From Rosa chinensis (Eukaryota > Streptophyta > Magnoliopsida > Rosales > Rosaceae), in contig NC_037091.1 of the NCBI RefSeq assembly GCF_002994745.2, positions 7,774,001 through 7,838,000 of the forward strand: a stretch of 64,000 nucleotides of DNA, in the 5' to 3' direction. The translations under genes were made by a program, and so were the position numbers. Below, in pieces: positions 48,601 to 57,705 of the stretch (position 1 is its first letter; every line of letters starts with the position of its first letter). The notes below the pieces were generated by a model that worked only from the letters and a program-made list of their open reading frames with translations, searched no databases and had not been told where the DNA came from.

Positions 48601-49452
48601 ACTGATGAAATCCATATGCAGCAGAGTGCTGTAAGAAAAGAAAAAATTTCCTTCCTTGAAAGTCCAGAAAGTGCTAAAGTCCCTATCATGGCACTCAATG
48701 AATCAGATTGGCATGAATTCCACAATCTGATAGGAAGGCACAATCCAGAAGACCTGGTTCCTCCAACACTCTTCGTTGTCGCTGGACCATATGTGGGAAG
48801 ATATCTGGTAAATGTTCAGAGTGAACATCCCCAAGAACACAAGCTTTGGCTTGTTGAGAATGGTTTTGTCCATAACCTATGGACTAAAACTAATGATGAT
48901 CTCAAAGGTTTGCCACCCATTATTGTCAACACAGTTAAAAATATCAGGAGAAATGACTGTACACTCCGTCTGAAGTTTAGATCTACTCCCCCAGAATGGA
49001 GTCAGAAGGCAAGCGGAGACGTTGAATATATTCCTCCGTACCACTATGTTAGAATCATTCAAAGGAAATATCTCCAACCAGCCTGTGTAGCATACAATGG
49101 TCAACCAAATTCAAGCATTCCTTGGATGAAGGCTATGGCTCTGGAATACATGAAGAAGATCATCTCTGAGGACATCAGCAACACCTTCCTGGCAGCAGGA
49201 GAAAAAATAATTATCACTGCATACGATCATCCTGACGTAGTCAGCAGTGACCTATTCCTATCTCTCACTAGAAAGGAGATAGATTCAACTATGGCATGCA
49301 TGCGATGGGTGGAAAAGCTTGAAACTGACAACCACTATAAGATGTATGTCGATACTGATGTCGAAGATAATGCTACTACTGTTAGAATGGCCCAAGCAGA
49401 TAACAGCTCCTTTGTCTTTGGCCACCATTCAGAAACAGACGAGAATATGTAG
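42658..49452 (+). CDS. Pararetrovirus polyprotein (MP-CP-protease-RT-RNase H-C-terminal part)
   Basis: Intact ORF, about 2,264 codons from its first ATG; the frame is open a further 23 codons upstream. Domains in order by residue from that ATG: coiled-coil head; 30K-type movement protein about 170-335; coat-protein core about 550-715 followed by a Lys-rich tract; zinc knuckle C838-x2-C841-x4-H846-x4-C851; a second Cys/His cluster about 951-977; aspartic protease with D1180 in a D-N-G setting; reverse transcriptase with MVIDYRDVN near 1458 and YIDD at 1559-1562; RNase H with D1709 and a late YLPDALTRE near 1820. Roughly 400 further residues follow with no domain I recognise. Acidic tracts (EESSEEEEEASEDEE) separate CP/protease and RT. 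No stop or frameshift was found. Confidence 0.93.
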   Translation: MGTMSELLLEKINSLLKASDEKYQKMLLEISRCQSTLETIPAIIHQLERLENKLDYIKDLPKTEEERLTSVSRKIKEQQKTLDSILKDKKLPTVKKKTNGFKPLEKPDSNHVPNMIFLEPSTSQSSIRYENPEKREMKMLSIFGKKKGVQLLNSEYNEIEHEVKNSSIPKLDFKQIYRRGTFDLMDSHHFKILEFTTPSTTGETDLLMITPAEVARAQAKKYQFMHIGAVQVGIKLLAREGINCSVLCVLQDNRLTDFQASLFGTLEASLCNQVAYFNCFPDFSTSLKDAAHCLRLRVKTDGISMKEEMQELAIVYRVYYKLMSTTVEPKTRISNIPGLTTGFLTNQKNHSQQIHKVAWNEVTFPLEWKLSGPKKLPERAKAKIYESRRTGEISLNFEDHRKSDVCPENIRINNSLLRRSYSTREAGVSGTKPTIEEPISEEDLEADLCRPVHMLRAKKLSDLYKEAENCESPERLEKLIEEMKEFKCRKTRKVFPYQDAEMEEGGSSRTFIKKETREMKLPVQKAPTGKKGERNSQRFVPEDNLPRVPITNYGIWLNLDKSLDKRKTIDQWVDSLMMASALTLGKFEAPDLQVYYETTLTGVAKKYYLSFKETTRGKDWLEEIKNSKSPYDFAVPLYDQFCGDLSNLSEKAKETAKSNIYALKICDMRYFEEYLNEFQEYYCTIGELENTDLVNLLHRKLPEPWRTAVRESIAEKPIERFSVGGIADRIRQLLKEQCKANLRAKMAKKQLKGVENFCYGILDMPTNWGCHESKFHRKKKKEKYYSKKFKKSNQKKNWKFKRSSNYKKQQKEDPEKKFFKKKKNTHQHKQPSKKACRCWLCKAEGHYANECPEKGKRSTKALALFEEYEQIVEVANIKGYEIAYTDDEDDGRSVYAAWSEEETSSEESEIDSEVEYFESRQMNVLKVKNWEESKTESFMSSYQVNPGSFVCDYCLCHEKNGLPMFCEESKKTYHKECFIAEARRKTKNGLVSQWVEQEYAEYFAEKKAKEVETLFQETMEQAKNVAATVVQETTMEQPSSSEIKEEIIGEETIDEDIELVEIPENIHLLERQEIAADTNTWDLLGQPSGKFDYKVRYDPPPWFSNPDSKKITPTDWDDDDKSPIQENVPEECKPFIPTEQAQEKEPHQSKAVSTSRYSNYIEIGLKFLDHRKYHLHAFVDNGSGFTVAKRFAIPEELWNEDKKKSATGVTFDGSHLTMKKVAKNVHITIGGGTFIIQNVWQSEGQGSDFLLGNDFILQQRFIQDEEAIGFRKGERVFWADRLTHAFSVVGPGFTTQYQRSQQNSGDLTPYKPKIQPILQIKQQEELLVEESSEEEEEASEDEEASFIHEHNLKHFQNKLESQQTPTLDKIKKLLEQNVDTNPQKFWEKDPVVCELRLHDMNAICHVKAIPQYKEEDQKEFRSDIEDLLKKRLIQPSTSPHHAPAFYVRNHAENLRGKARMVIDYRDVNKKTVKDGYQIAQVRVLINQLRGAKVFSKFDAKSGFWQVKMHPESVPLTAFGTPQGHYEWLVMPFGLKQAPSIFQRKMDNIFKHVAEFCVVYIDDILVFSKNREEHMKHLHEVTKLIVQHGIILGEKKIFFILDEVDFLGINIKNGVIKLQPHILEKIWKFPDKIPDAKSLERFLGVVNYGRDFIPRISGLTAMLSPKTSSKKKWNFTEDDEKIVKQIKNLCKNLPPLQQPEENDEIILQTDASDNYWSGVVLAKAPGTNIEKICKFCSGKFSPAELNYPTGEKEILAVKKTILNSPAFLGKPFTVRTDCARVKNFKNFKLDKAADRGRLANWQLFLNQYDYTVELIAGNKNYLPDALTREMAMFSQREDDEGRNPRSRRTGKEHEPEEDPKETKEKILKRFLISPKGLATTDQSQGKGLASPSQTADGKGSSRPLMAAALPKSRPTPTGVLNVFNYELRTFDTPVFRTGRRLAYHQKAILDNLLFAFQERSSGLMFPALFALAEELYENARPQTDEIHMQQSAVRKEKISFLESPESAKVPIMALNESDWHEFHNLIGRHNPEDLVPPTLFVVAGPYVGRYLVNVQSEHPQEHKLWLVENGFVHNLWTKTNDDLKGLPPIIVNTVKNIRRNDCTLRLKFRSTPPEWSQKASGDVEYIPPYHYVRIIQRKYLQPACVAYNGQPNSSIPWMKAMALEYMKKIISEDISNTFLAAGEKIIITAYDHPDVVSSDLFLSLTRKEIDSTMACMRWVEKLETDNHYKMYVDTDVEDNATTVRMAQADNSSFVFGHHSETDENM

Positions 49453-49715
49453 CATCACGGGTGAAGATATAGGTGAACTTTCCAATCAAAGAACTGTAGT
49501 AACTATAGTACTTTTGACTTTCAAGAGCTAAAGGTTGCTTTTTTCAAAAAAGAAGAAAAGATGGAAACATCTCACCTACCAGAAGAAACACTTCACCTAT
49601 CTACTTTTGTTTTTCTCCATCCGACCTCCATCAGCAGGAGCACTCAGAAAAGCAAAAGTTCACAAAACTATCCTGTATATTTTTTGTTTTGAATTCCAGT
49701 TTGAGGTCCGCTCTC

Positions 49716-49723
49716 TATAAAAA
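49716..49723 (+). promoter_or_regulatory. Viral 35S-like promoter TATA box
   Basis: CTCTCTATAAAAAGAG lies 264 bp after the polyprotein stop, followed by TTAGGTTCCATTTG. A TATA box downstream of the last ORF that drives pregenomic RNA is the caulimovirid arrangement. RNA would start near 49745. Confidence 0.7.
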
Positions 49724-49952
49724 GAGCTTTAGGTTCCATTTGTAAGGCATCAGAAAATGGAGTAGAAGAGTCTTCTCTCAAGAAGTAAGAAAGCCATAGT
49801 AAGCAGTGTGCTTTTCCTACCTATTCAGTGTGCAGTAGTGTGCTTTCATTACAAGTAAGTACCTGTTTTTCATTCCTATGGATAACTAAACAGCCTTGTG
49901 CTGTTTATCCTAGAATGAAGCTCTGAATTTCTAGCATGTATTTCTGTTGAAT

Positions 49953-49958
49953 AATAAA
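49953..49958 (+). terminator. Viral poly(A) signal
   Basis: AATAAA about 230 bp after the TATA box. In caulimovirids the signal lies shortly after the promoter and is passed over the first time round, giving a terminally redundant pregenomic RNA; the spacing here fits. Confidence 0.65.
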
Positions 49959-50450
49959 AGGGAATACCCACCCATGTTTGTCAAATGTAGCAGAACTAAT
50001 TAACTTTATCTATCACTATCTAGTTTGCATTATATCTGTTATTATCTCTTAACCGTGTTTTCCGTCCATCACCATCTACTTCCTATGTGCATCTAAAGTT
50101 TGAAAGGTCTTTTTCACCAGAAAAACTCAGTTTTAAAACCAAGATTAAGACAAGCAGCAGTGATTCCACCTGTTAAAGTATCCGTTAGGCAGGAGGCCGT
50201 TAGGAGAAAAACTTGGGTATGTTGAAGGCTAGTCTTGTTTTCAAACTTGCTTTAAAATAAAAGTTTCAAAGTTGAACAAAATCTCTAAAACTCAGGATAA
50301 CACATAGGAACAACCCCTTTTGGTCTTTTTCCAAGCAAATAGTAAAATACGAAAAGGTTGGTGCATTTGGGAACAATACATAGGATTTTTGGGCAAAAGG
50401 GAATTACCCCTTTAAAGAAATGATGGATTCTATTCATACCTCTAAAGTTT

Positions 50451-50670
50451 TTTTTATTTTTTTTTATTTATCAATCACACGGTGTCCTCAAATGCTTTCT
50501 AGGTCCAGAGACTAATCCGTGCTCAGGAGATCTTGTCAGAACACTTCCTCCCCCCTGGCCACCAAGAATATATTGGGATTTAACTCCAACAAGTGTCGGC
50601 GGGATTCGAACCCGGGTGTGGGGGTTCCACACCTGGAGGCTCTTATCAACTCGATCACCTGTGGTGGTTT
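50451..50670 (-). mobile_element. tRNA-derived SINE, minus strand, 13-bp TSD
   Basis: Flanked by the perfect direct repeat ACCTCTAAAGTTT (50438-50450 and 50671-50683). The left border is T-rich, the complement of a poly(A) tail. Read in complement, the head has box A-like CAGGTGATCGAGTTG and box B GGGTTCGAATCCC. Confidence 0.9.
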
Positions 50671-50824
50671 ACCTCTAAAGTTTCTATTTTAACCTCTAAA
50701 TTTTATTTAATGATAGTTGATTTTATCAACTCTATTACAATTACCGATAAAGACACAAATCATAAGAACAAATAAAAAAAATAAAAAATATAAATCATAT
50801 TCCTGATCATCAAACCCATTCAAT

Positions 50825-53800
50825 TAAGCTCTTTCATTTTTATCTTCAGTGCTACGTTCTGGAGTTCGATAATTCGTCACACTTCAAGTTCGGACTGTGC
50901 GGTATGGGGATCGAGATGAGACATAGTTGGGACAGACCACGATAATTCCTATCGTTCTTATTGAACATTTGTGTTCTTATCTCCCCCTAACGATGGGAAA
51001 ACTGTCTCATCAAAGTGATAATCTGTAAATCTAGCGGTAAAGAGATCGCCTGTCAAGGGTTCAAGATAGCAGACGATGGTTGGAGATTAATATCCAACAT
51101 AGACGCCTATTCGTCGTTGTGGACCCATCTTAGTATGCTGTGGCGGCGTAATAGGGACATAAGTAGCACACCCAAAAATGCGTGCGTACACAGTCACTAG
51201 CTGTAACGCAGAATAAGATTGGGTTGTAGTGGGTCGTAAACGAATTAGCGTCACTGCATGCAATATTGCATATCCCCAAGCAGAAACAGGGAGATTGGTG
51301 CGCATCACCAATGTCCGTACTATCATCTGTAGTCGTTTAATAGCGGCTTCCACGAGACCATTTTGGGTATGAACATGAGGAATTGAATGCTCTACATCAA
51401 TCCCTAGTGACATGCAATAGTCATCGAATGTTTTCGATGTAAACTCCCCAACATTATCAAGTCGAATTGACTTAATTGGATGGTCAGGGTAGTGAGCCGT
51501 AGACGGATAATCTGGGCGAGGAGTTTAGCATAAGCAGCATTTCGAGTGGATAACAGCGCGACATGTGACCAGCGTGTTAACGTATCAACCAATACCATAA
51601 AGTATTTAAAAGGTCCGCATGATGGTTGAATTGGTCCACAGATATCCCCTTGGATTCTCTGTAAGCACGGAATGAGTATTTTGGGATCCTTTACGTAAGA
51701 TGGTCTCGGTCCTAATTTCCTTAAGGAACAGGCTTTGCAAAATGAGCGAGGGGCCTTAGAAGCAACCAATGAGGATTTTGGTTGGGCCTGAGCTTTTGTA
51801 GCTCTATTAGAAGAAAAATGTGTGACTACATCACCCATCATGGCGTTGGGGCCGTGGAAAGTGGCATCAATGGTGACATGGCCATAGGGAGGAACATCCA
51901 TGGTGTCATGGCCATGGTTGGCGCCATTTATGGCGGTGCCACAAGGGACGTTTGCAGCCCTACAGCAGCATAGGAAGGCGGTAACGCAGATGTGGCTGCA
52001 GCAGCGGTCACACTAAGTCCGGGAATTAATTTTTGATTCTTGCTTCGTCCCACTCTAAAGAATGGATGTCAGTGTGAAGTTTTTAGTATATGGATCATTA
52101 TATCATGACCAGGATGTCCTAGTCGGTCAGGCCAAAGCCAGTATGTGTCTGAATCCAAGAGATCTTCTCTTATTAGATTATTGGGTTCAATTGGTCGAAT
52201 TGTAGTGACGTAAAGTCCACTAGATTGACACATAAGCTTCTCGAAGATGCACTTCCGTCCACAATCATTAGAGGTAATGCAAAGGAACTCTTTTTCGTTC
52301 TCTGTATGCGTTTCCGCAAGGAATCCGTTGGCTCTTATATCTTTAAAGCTCAATAAGGTTCGATTTGCCTTAGGAGCGTAGAGAGCTTCTGCGACTTTAA
52401 TCAAGGTGCCATTTGGCAATAAGAATTGGGCCATTCCATGTCCTTGAACTAAAACTGGCGGCCCAGCCATCGTAGTCACAGAGGAGTATGTAGGCAACAT
52501 TTCTAAGAATAATTGCCTATGACATAGAATGGTGTGCGTAGTCGCATTATCCGCAAGACATTATAGTTCTCCAGAATTCATTCCTAAAAGAAAAGCTCGT
52601 AATTAAAAAGGAGTCATAGAGAAAAGAACTCAACTTTTATTAATAAGCCAAATGGAATTACATCATTGTTTCTTTAGCCAAAGAAAATCTAATCCAATAA
52701 ACTAGCTAATGCAAAACACTGGCATTCGTCTAACTTCTTTCTGTAATTCCAACGCAAATGTGACCAGGTGAGTAGAGAGATGTCGGTGGAGTGATGCTCA
52801 CTTAAGTACCACTAATCTCAAAACCTTCCTAGGCATCACATTTATATTGAGTACACCTACTTTGAAGAAAGACTAAACCATTGGCATCTACTACAAAAAT
52901 AATATGGCAATTGCTTACACCTCTTGGAAAATAAAAGGACTTAATCAAAATCGCCAGTTTCTTGGCCCTTGAAGTCGTCCACCCTAAGAGCGAGATCGTC
53001 CTCTTGATCTTTTTGCTCCATGTAGTGCGCCTCCCTTACTTCACAATATGCCTTTTATGTGTCTGTAACATTCTGGGATACTCTATATGCTTTGGCCCAA
53101 TGTCCGGTTGATCCACATCGAAGATAAACATCATGATGGTCATGCTCCCTTGATCGAGGCGCCTTTGGGGCGCAATTTGGACGACCATTACTCTTAGTGG
53201 CATCACCACCATGGCCGGAAGCTCCACCTCTCTCTCTTCACACGTTGACCACCACGGTTCCGTGCACGCCTTTCTTGGCGGTTTCCTTCCTCTTTAGGGT
53301 GAGTATATGGACCAGAACGTACATAATTGTCCCTATTCCTAGGGTTTCGCTCGTTGCTTCATCCCTTGGGGGAGCGACAATAGTTAAACTCCGAAATAGA
53401 CTTGGTTATCACAGGTCTAGAGTTATAGTTTTTCACAAGGATATTGTCGTGCTTCTCAACTATGTTCATGGAACCAATAAGCTCATGAAACCTTATGATA
53501 CATCCTACATTCACATCAATCCGATAATTCTTAGAAATCATTAGTGCAGAGACGGGGAAGGTAGAGAGAGTCTTCTCGATCAACATCATATTAGTGATGT
53601 TCTTTCCACATAACTCCATCAAAGACTTGATATGAAGGGCTTCCGAGTTATAGTCAAGTACAGACTTAAAATCACAGAAGCGGAGGCTATGTCATCTCAC
53701 TTCTAAATCAGGAAGCAGGGAGTCACGAACGTTGCCAAATCGCTGCTCAAGTTCCACCCATAGTTTTCTGGGTCCTCTTCATTGAGGTATTCACTCTGGA

Positions 53801-54991
53801 GCGCTGCATTCATGTGTCTTGTCATGGGAATTATGGCTTTAGCTTGATTCGATTCAAAAGCGGTAGCTTGCTCAGCAGTGAGTACGTTCTGACTTGGCTC
53901 TTGTATTGTTTCCAAAAGTCCATCAGCCTTAAGGTGTTGGTGCACATCGCAGACCCACCTATGGTATCATGTGCCTGTTGTCTCCAGTGGAACAAAGTTC
54001 AACTTGTTCAAGTTACTCATGCTGAGAAACAACAAAAGATTAGGGTTAGTTTAAAAGCGGAAAAGGCTACCACGAAAACAATAAAATTTCTGAGCATAGT
54101 TGCTTCCAAGAAATTAGGGATTTCTGAGCGTAGTCGCGCCTAAGAAATCTGAATCCAAGAGGGGTTTGGATTAGATCGAAACAACGATGTATGTGGTCGA
54201 TCGTTTTCTTCTCAACAAACTCTAAATTTGGAGGACTCTACAAGCTCCAAGCTTGGAGTGAGCACGAACCCCCACAGTTCTGCTATTAGTCTCCCCTATG
54301 AAAAAGAAAGGGGGGTAGAAGAAGGGAGGTTGCAAGTCCCCGAGAAAAAGAAGAGAAAAGAATTAAAAAAAACTTCAAAAAGGGAACTTTTAGAAAAAAT
54401 TACCTTGAAAAGTTGCCGGAAATCTTGACAGGAAAAATGGTTGCTGAAGAAGGCCGGAAAACGGTTGCCGGAGGAGTGGCCGGAATCTTGTGGCAGGAGC
54501 TAAGCTGGGTTGTGTGGGGCTGTTGCAGGGGCTGTGCGGGGCTGGCAGGCAATCTGTCGGTAAGGCTGCACAGGGGTCTCGGCAAGTGCTCGACAGGTGT
54601 CAGCAGGGGCTTCGCAGGTTTCTCGGCGGATGTTGACAGGGGCAGGAACAGGGGTGCATAGGTCTCGGCAGATGCGTGCAGGGCTCTCGGCAGCTACTGG
54701 GCAGATGTCTGCAGGTGTTGTGCAGGGATCTCGGCAGCGTCTCAACAGGGCTCAGCAGCTTCTCAGCGTATATGCAAGGGGCAGGCACAAGGCAGGCTCA
54801 GGGGAGGCACAAGGCAGGGGCCAATCTGAATTTTCCGACAGCTGGTTCAAGTGAATTCCGGCCGGTTCTGGTGGTTCCGCTGCCGGTTCTGGGCTACTTG
54901 AGGCTAAGGCTTTGATATGTGAGGCGGTGGATGCTGGGATTTGAGGGCTACGAAATTAGGGTTTTAGGGTTAGGGCTTCGTGCTGATAACG
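50825..54991 (-). mobile_element. Decayed Ty1/copia element lacking RT and 3' LTR
   Basis: Reading leftward from the LTR: a primer-site region next to the LTR (ATCAGCACG in complement), a long leader, gag starting at about 54022 (MSNLNKLNFVPLETTGT), gag body 53360-53945, a degenerate zinc knuckle near 53080 (CGSTGHW present, other Cys lost), protease remnant near 52530 (ATTHTIL), GAG-pre-integrase 52069-52500, then integrase in shifted frames 51404-51901 and 51087-51413, ending after the HFDETVFPSLGGDK linker near 50990-51020. Sequence stops near 50825, before reverse transcriptase. Several stops and frame changes make it inactive. It and the solo LTR to its right are separate families. Confidence 0.88.
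54480..54800. repeat. Degenerate GC-rich tandem repeat in the Copia leader
   Basis: Units around CTCGGCAG/GATGTCTGCAGG/GTGTGCAGGG recur every 20-40 bp between the Copia LTR and gag. Composition (GC-rich) differs sharply from the flanks. All frames are open for some distance because of this composition, not because of coding. Confidence 0.65.
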
Positions 54992-55220
54992 TGTTTTAGA
55001 GAAGCGGGAATTGAGAGAAAATTGCTATGTATTCTCATTGATAATAGAGACCTCTTTATATAGAGGATTACAAGGCATAGAATCTGAATTGTACAAGGAA
55101 ATGTAATCATACATTGAATAGGAATCTCTAAGATTCTCCGAGATTATCTAATTAAACTCTATTATCACTAGGTCAAGTAGAGAGTTTGGGCCAGACACAA
55201 AATAGAGATTTACTTGAACA
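54992..55220 (-). mobile_element. LTR of the Copia element
   Basis: In complement it begins TGTTCAAGTAAATC and ends CTCTAAAACA, immediately followed by CGTTATCAGCAC, the primer-site context of this Copia group. A TATA-like CTCTTTATATAG lies inside. The outer border is set by the TG and could be off by some bases; no partner LTR is present in the window. Confidence 0.6.
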
Positions 55221-55283
55221 CAAACCACATTATTGGATAAAACCATTTCTAATCTCTCATTTTACTATAAGTTACGGTTAAGG

Positions 55284-57700
55284 TGTAACGTCCCGAACCT
55301 GAATCCACCGGTTTACTAGTCATTTGGACGGTAAACGACAACTACTTTCACTTTTACTTTCGTTTCCGTACTTTTAGTGGCCCTAAAAGTTGACTTTTCG
55401 TTCGGATCAAAATTTGAGGAAACTTCCTTCACGAAAATTGTAGAGGACGTTAAACCGAGCGCGTGCATATGTGGTGTGTAAAAATTGGAGTTCGTATGTG
55501 AAAGTTATAAGCGAAAGATTAAAGTTACTGTTCATGGTAAGAAAATTATATATATAAGGAAAATTACTGTGGTAGGTTTCCAAAACCGGAAACCCACCTT
55601 TCTCTCTCCTCTCCCCCGATTTTCCCCTCTTTCTTCTTCGGGAAATCCTTCTTCCCTTCGATTGGCCGCCGTCCGGCCATCACCCGGCAGAAAGCCGGCC
55701 ACCACAGGGTCGCCTCCTCCCCCTGGTCACGCTGGTGCCCTTAGTTTTCGACGATTTGGCCGGAAAAGCTCTGATCGAAGCAAGGTTTGCTCCGGTTGCA
55801 GTTTTGGGGTTTCGCCGATTTCCGGCCATTCCGGCCACCTCCGGCCACCAGGTTAGCATCGAAGGTTCGGTTTTTGATGGTGATCATTTTCCCTAAGGTA
55901 GTTTAATCCAATTTGCAGTGTAGATATCGAATTGACAATTTTCCATTTTTAGGGTTCTTGAAGTTTCGAGCTTTTCTTCACCAGCTTGATTCGACCACTT
56001 CGAGGTAAAATTGGATGATGTTGTAGTTGGGAAGTTGGTTGGGCTTGTTGTGTAGATGCTAGTGCCGGAGTTTGGTGGCCATCGGAGGTGGTGGCCGCCG
56101 GCGCGTGGGGCCCACGCGCTGCCACTGTTGGTGGCGCGTGGAGGCTTATATGGCAGTGTTTTAATTTCAGTTTTTAGCCCATTAAATTGTATATTTTTGT
56201 AGAGCTTGTATGTGAAGTTTGGTGAATTTTGGAGGAGTTTGGAATTGTTTGTGAATTTCCGAAGTTTGGAGTTTTGTGATGGAATTGTGGGAAATCAGGC
56301 CGTCGGATTTCCCTCGTTTTCATTGTGGAATATGTAAATTGAGGAAGTAGTGTTGTGGAAGAGATTTGGGTGGAATTTGAGAAGTAATGGAGATAGGGAT
56401 TTTCGAGTTTCGTTTAGGTTCGTATTTATTTTATCGGATTGCCGTTTACGGAAACATAATTGTGTACAGGACGACGTACCGAGCTATTGCTCGATGAAGG
56501 AACTCGTTTGCGTGGTCGCCCAATAGTACTGTGAGTGGACTTTTGTTTTTTTTAATAAGTGATGCATGCATTTATTTACTAAAGTACGTTCTATTTAATT
56601 AACCTATCACTTTCCGAGCATATGAATTGATTTTGGAATTTAATTATGATTTATTTCGGTATGACTTTCGGAATTGGTTTTGGAATATATGATTATTATT
56701 TGGAAATATGATTTAAGAGATTTTTCGACGACTTATTTTACCGAGATGATTTTTGGATTACATATTATATTTAGTAGTCAAGTTTGAGATATTCTGGAAT
56801 ATTATTGGAAATGAGATTTTTCCGAAGGAATTTGGGCTCGTACTAATTTCCGGGTTTGGTTCTGAATTTGAGAGTATTTGGCGTGCGGGGTCACGTCATT
56901 GGAATATATTTATTTGTTTTCTCGTGAGATATTGGGAAAGCCTTTCGGATTTTATGGATTATGAATGATTTCCTCACCATACTCGGGTCATTCGATTAGG
57001 TCTCCTCCTCACTTACTTTGCGTTTGTGAGTGGCAGTTGAGGTAGCTTATTCTCCTCCTCACTTACTTTGTGTTTGTGAGTGGCAGTCGAGGTGATTTAT
57101 TCTCCTCCTCACGTGGGTGGCAGTCGAGGTTATTAGTTCTCCTCCTCACACAATCTATGTGTGAGTGGTAGTCGAGGGTAGGTTGAGCCTAAGGGGCTCC
57201 TTTACCCGTATGGTGACGTCCCTTCCCCATATTCTACTATTTGTTACTTGACTAGCGGGGCTAGTCCGATTCCTTTAGCCAGCGGGGACTGGTATGTTTT
57301 CACGAGACTCCGAGTTTTAAAGACATACGTTTTATAAATGTTGCATGCATCGGGAATTTTTTTTAAGAAATAAATGTGGGAAAGTATGAAATCTTTTTCT
57401 TTTTAATTTGTTTATTTTTGTCCACTCACGCTAACGTTTTTCATTTACTTTCCCCTGGGCCTTTCGGTTTCTAATGCCCAGTTTGCAGGCGTTATTAGTT
57501 GAGGTCGTGCGTACGTGGTTCGAGGCATAGTTGACGAATAGCTTCCGCACTTCTTTGTTTGGCTCTGATCTATTGTGGGTTACTGTTTTGGGTAGTCCAC
57601 TTTAGGGGTGACTCGACCAGTTCTCGGTAGAGTTATCACTAAGGTGGGCCCCGCAGGGCCACTCCGGATTTCGGGGTGAAATCCGGGACTGGTCCTGTCA
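55284..57700 (+). mobile_element. 2.4-kb solo LTR with perfect TSD
   Basis: It begins TGTAACGTCCCGAACC and ends CTGGTCCTGTCA, flanked by the perfect 5-bp repeat TAAGG (55279-55283 and 57701-57705). No internal domain or second LTR adjoins it. The region 55590-55860 is GC-rich (CCGGCC repeats) like a CpG-rich promoter. A decayed copy of the same family lies on the minus strand at 25320-28878. The lineage (probably Gypsy, or a large non-autonomous derivative) cannot be decided without the internal region. Confidence 0.92.
57001..57185 (+). repeat. Tandem repeats inside the solo LTR
   Basis: Four to five units of about 45-50 bp built on CTCCTCCTCACTTACTTTG and GAGTGGCAGTCGAGGT. The related LTR at 25320-28878 has its own diverged array (TACTGCC-GACCA units, 27000-27240) at the same relative place, so the array is a family trait. 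Confidence 0.8.
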
Positions 57701-57705
57701 TAAGG

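Larger units (their letters stand above)
42240..50400 (+). mobile_element. Endogenous pararetrovirus (Caulimoviridae), near genome length
   Basis: In order: a leading ORF without ATG, a tRNA-Met primer-binding site, one very long polyprotein ORF, a 35S-like TATA region with AATAAA about 230 bp later, and a presumed leader. About 8.1 kb matches a caulimovirid genome (7-9 kb). There are no LTRs and no integrase domain, which separates it from Metaviridae (Gypsy) despite similar protease-RT-RNase H enzymes. The single fused polyprotein resembles Petuvirus organisation more than Badnavirus or Caulimovirus, but genus cannot be settled by eye. The outer borders are estimates: upstream from the first viral coding sequence, downstream from the end of leader-like sequence before a SINE. 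Confidence 0.85.

Noticed and set aside
42240..50400. Gypsy (Metaviridae) retrotransposon
   Set aside because: No integrase domain, no LTRs at the borders, and a movement-protein-like domain precedes the coat protein, all pointing to Caulimoviridae.
54413..54915. Several overlapping ORFs on both strands rich in Gly, Ala, Arg and Ser
   Set aside because: They arise from GC-rich degenerate tandem repeats in the Copia leader; being open in most frames there reflects composition, not coding.
55485..55856. 123-codon ORF in the solo LTR
   Set aside because: It starts in AT-rich LTR sequence and ends in GC-rich CCGGCC repeats; composition explains the open frame, and the related LTR does not keep it.
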